From positions 1 to 15,103 of the forward strand of contig JAJXWG010000018.1 of NCBI GenBank assembly GCA_021781695.1: a stretch of DNA of 15,103 nucleotides, written 5' to 3'. Shown here in pieces: positions 14,539 to 15,103 of this stretch. The notes beneath the pieces are model-generated. The model had not been told where the DNA came from and did not search any database. It saw only the letters and a program-made list of their open reading frames with translations. Position 1 is the stretch's first letter. The number at the start of each line of letters is the position of its first letter. Origin of the DNA: Pseudomonadota bacterium. GTDB lineage: Bacteria > Pseudomonadota > Gammaproteobacteria > Burkholderiales > Gallionellaceae. The position numbers and the translations under genes are program-made.

Positions 14539-15103
14539 ATGACACCAGACCAGTATTGCCAGGAAAAAGCGGCGGCCAGCGGCTCCAGCTTCTATTACAG
14601 CTTTTTGTTCCTGCCGCGCGAGAAGCGCCGCGCGATCACCGCGCTCTATGCTTTCTGCCGCGAAGTGGACGATGTGGTTGACGAATGCTCGGATTCAAAT
14701 GTCGCGCGCAACACGCTCAACTGGTGGAGAGGACAGGTCGCCGACATTTATAGCGGCAAACCGCAGCATCCCGTAGCGCAGGCTTTGGTGCCCGTCGTTG
14801 CACAATTCAACCTACCGCAGGAACACTTGCTTGAAATCATCGACGGCATGGAGATGGATCTGGATCAGCCGCGCTACAATGATTTCAAATCACTGCAGCT
14901 TTACTGCTACCGTGTCGCATCCGTCGTTGGCCTGCTGTCCGTTGAAATTTTTGGCTACAGCGATCGCCAGACGCTCAAATACGCGCATGACCTGGGGATT
15001 GCCTTTCAGCTTACCAACATCATCCGGGATGTCGGGGAGGATGCAAGGCGTAACCGCATCTATCTGCCTATGGACGAGATGCGGCAGTATAACGTCACGG
15101 CAG
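14539..15103 (+). CDS. hpnD: Presqualene diphosphate synthase HpnD, 3' truncated by window end
   Basis: HpnD condenses two farnesyl diphosphates to presqualene diphosphate, the first committed step of squalene and hopanoid synthesis by the HpnCDE route. 188 codons are visible, starting at ATG 14539 four bases after the hpnC stop, and running open to the edge. The N-terminus has SGSSFYYSFLFLPREKRRAI. The first Asp-rich motif is EVDDVVDE (42-49). Residues 104-111 read MEMDLDQP, and the second Asp-rich motif NIIRDVGEDARRNRIYLP spans 160-177. These are the hallmarks of HpnD against HpnC. Full-length HpnD is about 280 residues, so roughly one third lies outside. hpnE is expected next but is not in the window. 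Confidence 0.95.
   Translation, partial: MTPDQYCQEKAAASGSSFYYSFLFLPREKRRAITALYAFCREVDDVVDECSDSNVARNTLNWWRGQVADIYSGKPQHPVAQALVPVVAQFNLPQEHLLEIIDGMEMDLDQPRYNDFKSLQLYCYRVASVVGLLSVEIFGYSDRQTLKYAHDLGIAFQLTNIIRDVGEDARRNRIYLPMDEMRQYNVTA

Overview
The window is a moderately GC-rich, densely coding bacterial chromosome segment carrying 14 protein genes, two of them cut by the window edges. There are no insertion sequences, phage genes, CRISPR arrays or RNA genes that I can see. The gene set points to a Gram-negative proteobacterium: succinylase-type dapC/dapD/dapE, formate-dependent purT, zapE, a type IV pilus retraction ATPase and hopanoid hpnC/hpnD. Protein style and neighbourhoods look most like a betaproteobacterium of the Nitrosomonadales/Gallionellaceae kind. 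That placement is inference from gene content, not a search result.

Layout. (1) 1-1369, + strand: the tail of an NDP-sugar pyrophosphorylase, then cysC (APS kinase). (2) 1371-4011, - strand: a three-gene operon read purT, then a VOC/glyoxalase-fold protein, then zapE. It ends tail-to-tail with cysC with only one base between the stop codons. (3) 4171-5220, +: class I fructose-bisphosphate aldolase (FbaB type), divergent from purT. (4) 5325-7034, +: a membrane-bound diguanylate cyclase with a periplasmic c-type haem motif, HAMP, PAS and GGDEF. (5) 7025-7912, -: an EamA/DMT transporter, whose end overlaps the cyclase gene. (6) 7959-15103, +: a long run of dapC, dapD, pilU-like, an ArsC/YffB-like gene, dapE, prmB, hpnC and hpnD (cut by the window end). 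From pilU onward the genes overlap by ATGA or are 4 bases apart, so they are almost certainly co-transcribed and translationally coupled.

How the genes work together. dapC, dapD and dapE supply three steps of the succinylase route to meso-diaminopimelate and lysine, which feeds peptidoglycan. prmB modifies ribosomal protein L3. hpnC and hpnD begin squalene synthesis from farnesyl diphosphate for hopanoids. The last run therefore couples envelope building (peptidoglycan precursor, hopanoid membrane lipid, pilus motor) in one transcription unit. purT and fbaB are central metabolism.

Most of the window is ordinary housekeeping content. The items most worth a second look are the haem-linked diguanylate cyclase, the degenerate heptamer/inverted-repeat spacers before dapD and pilU, and the linkage of hpnCD and pilU to the dap genes. 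I found no convincing undescribed multi-gene system.
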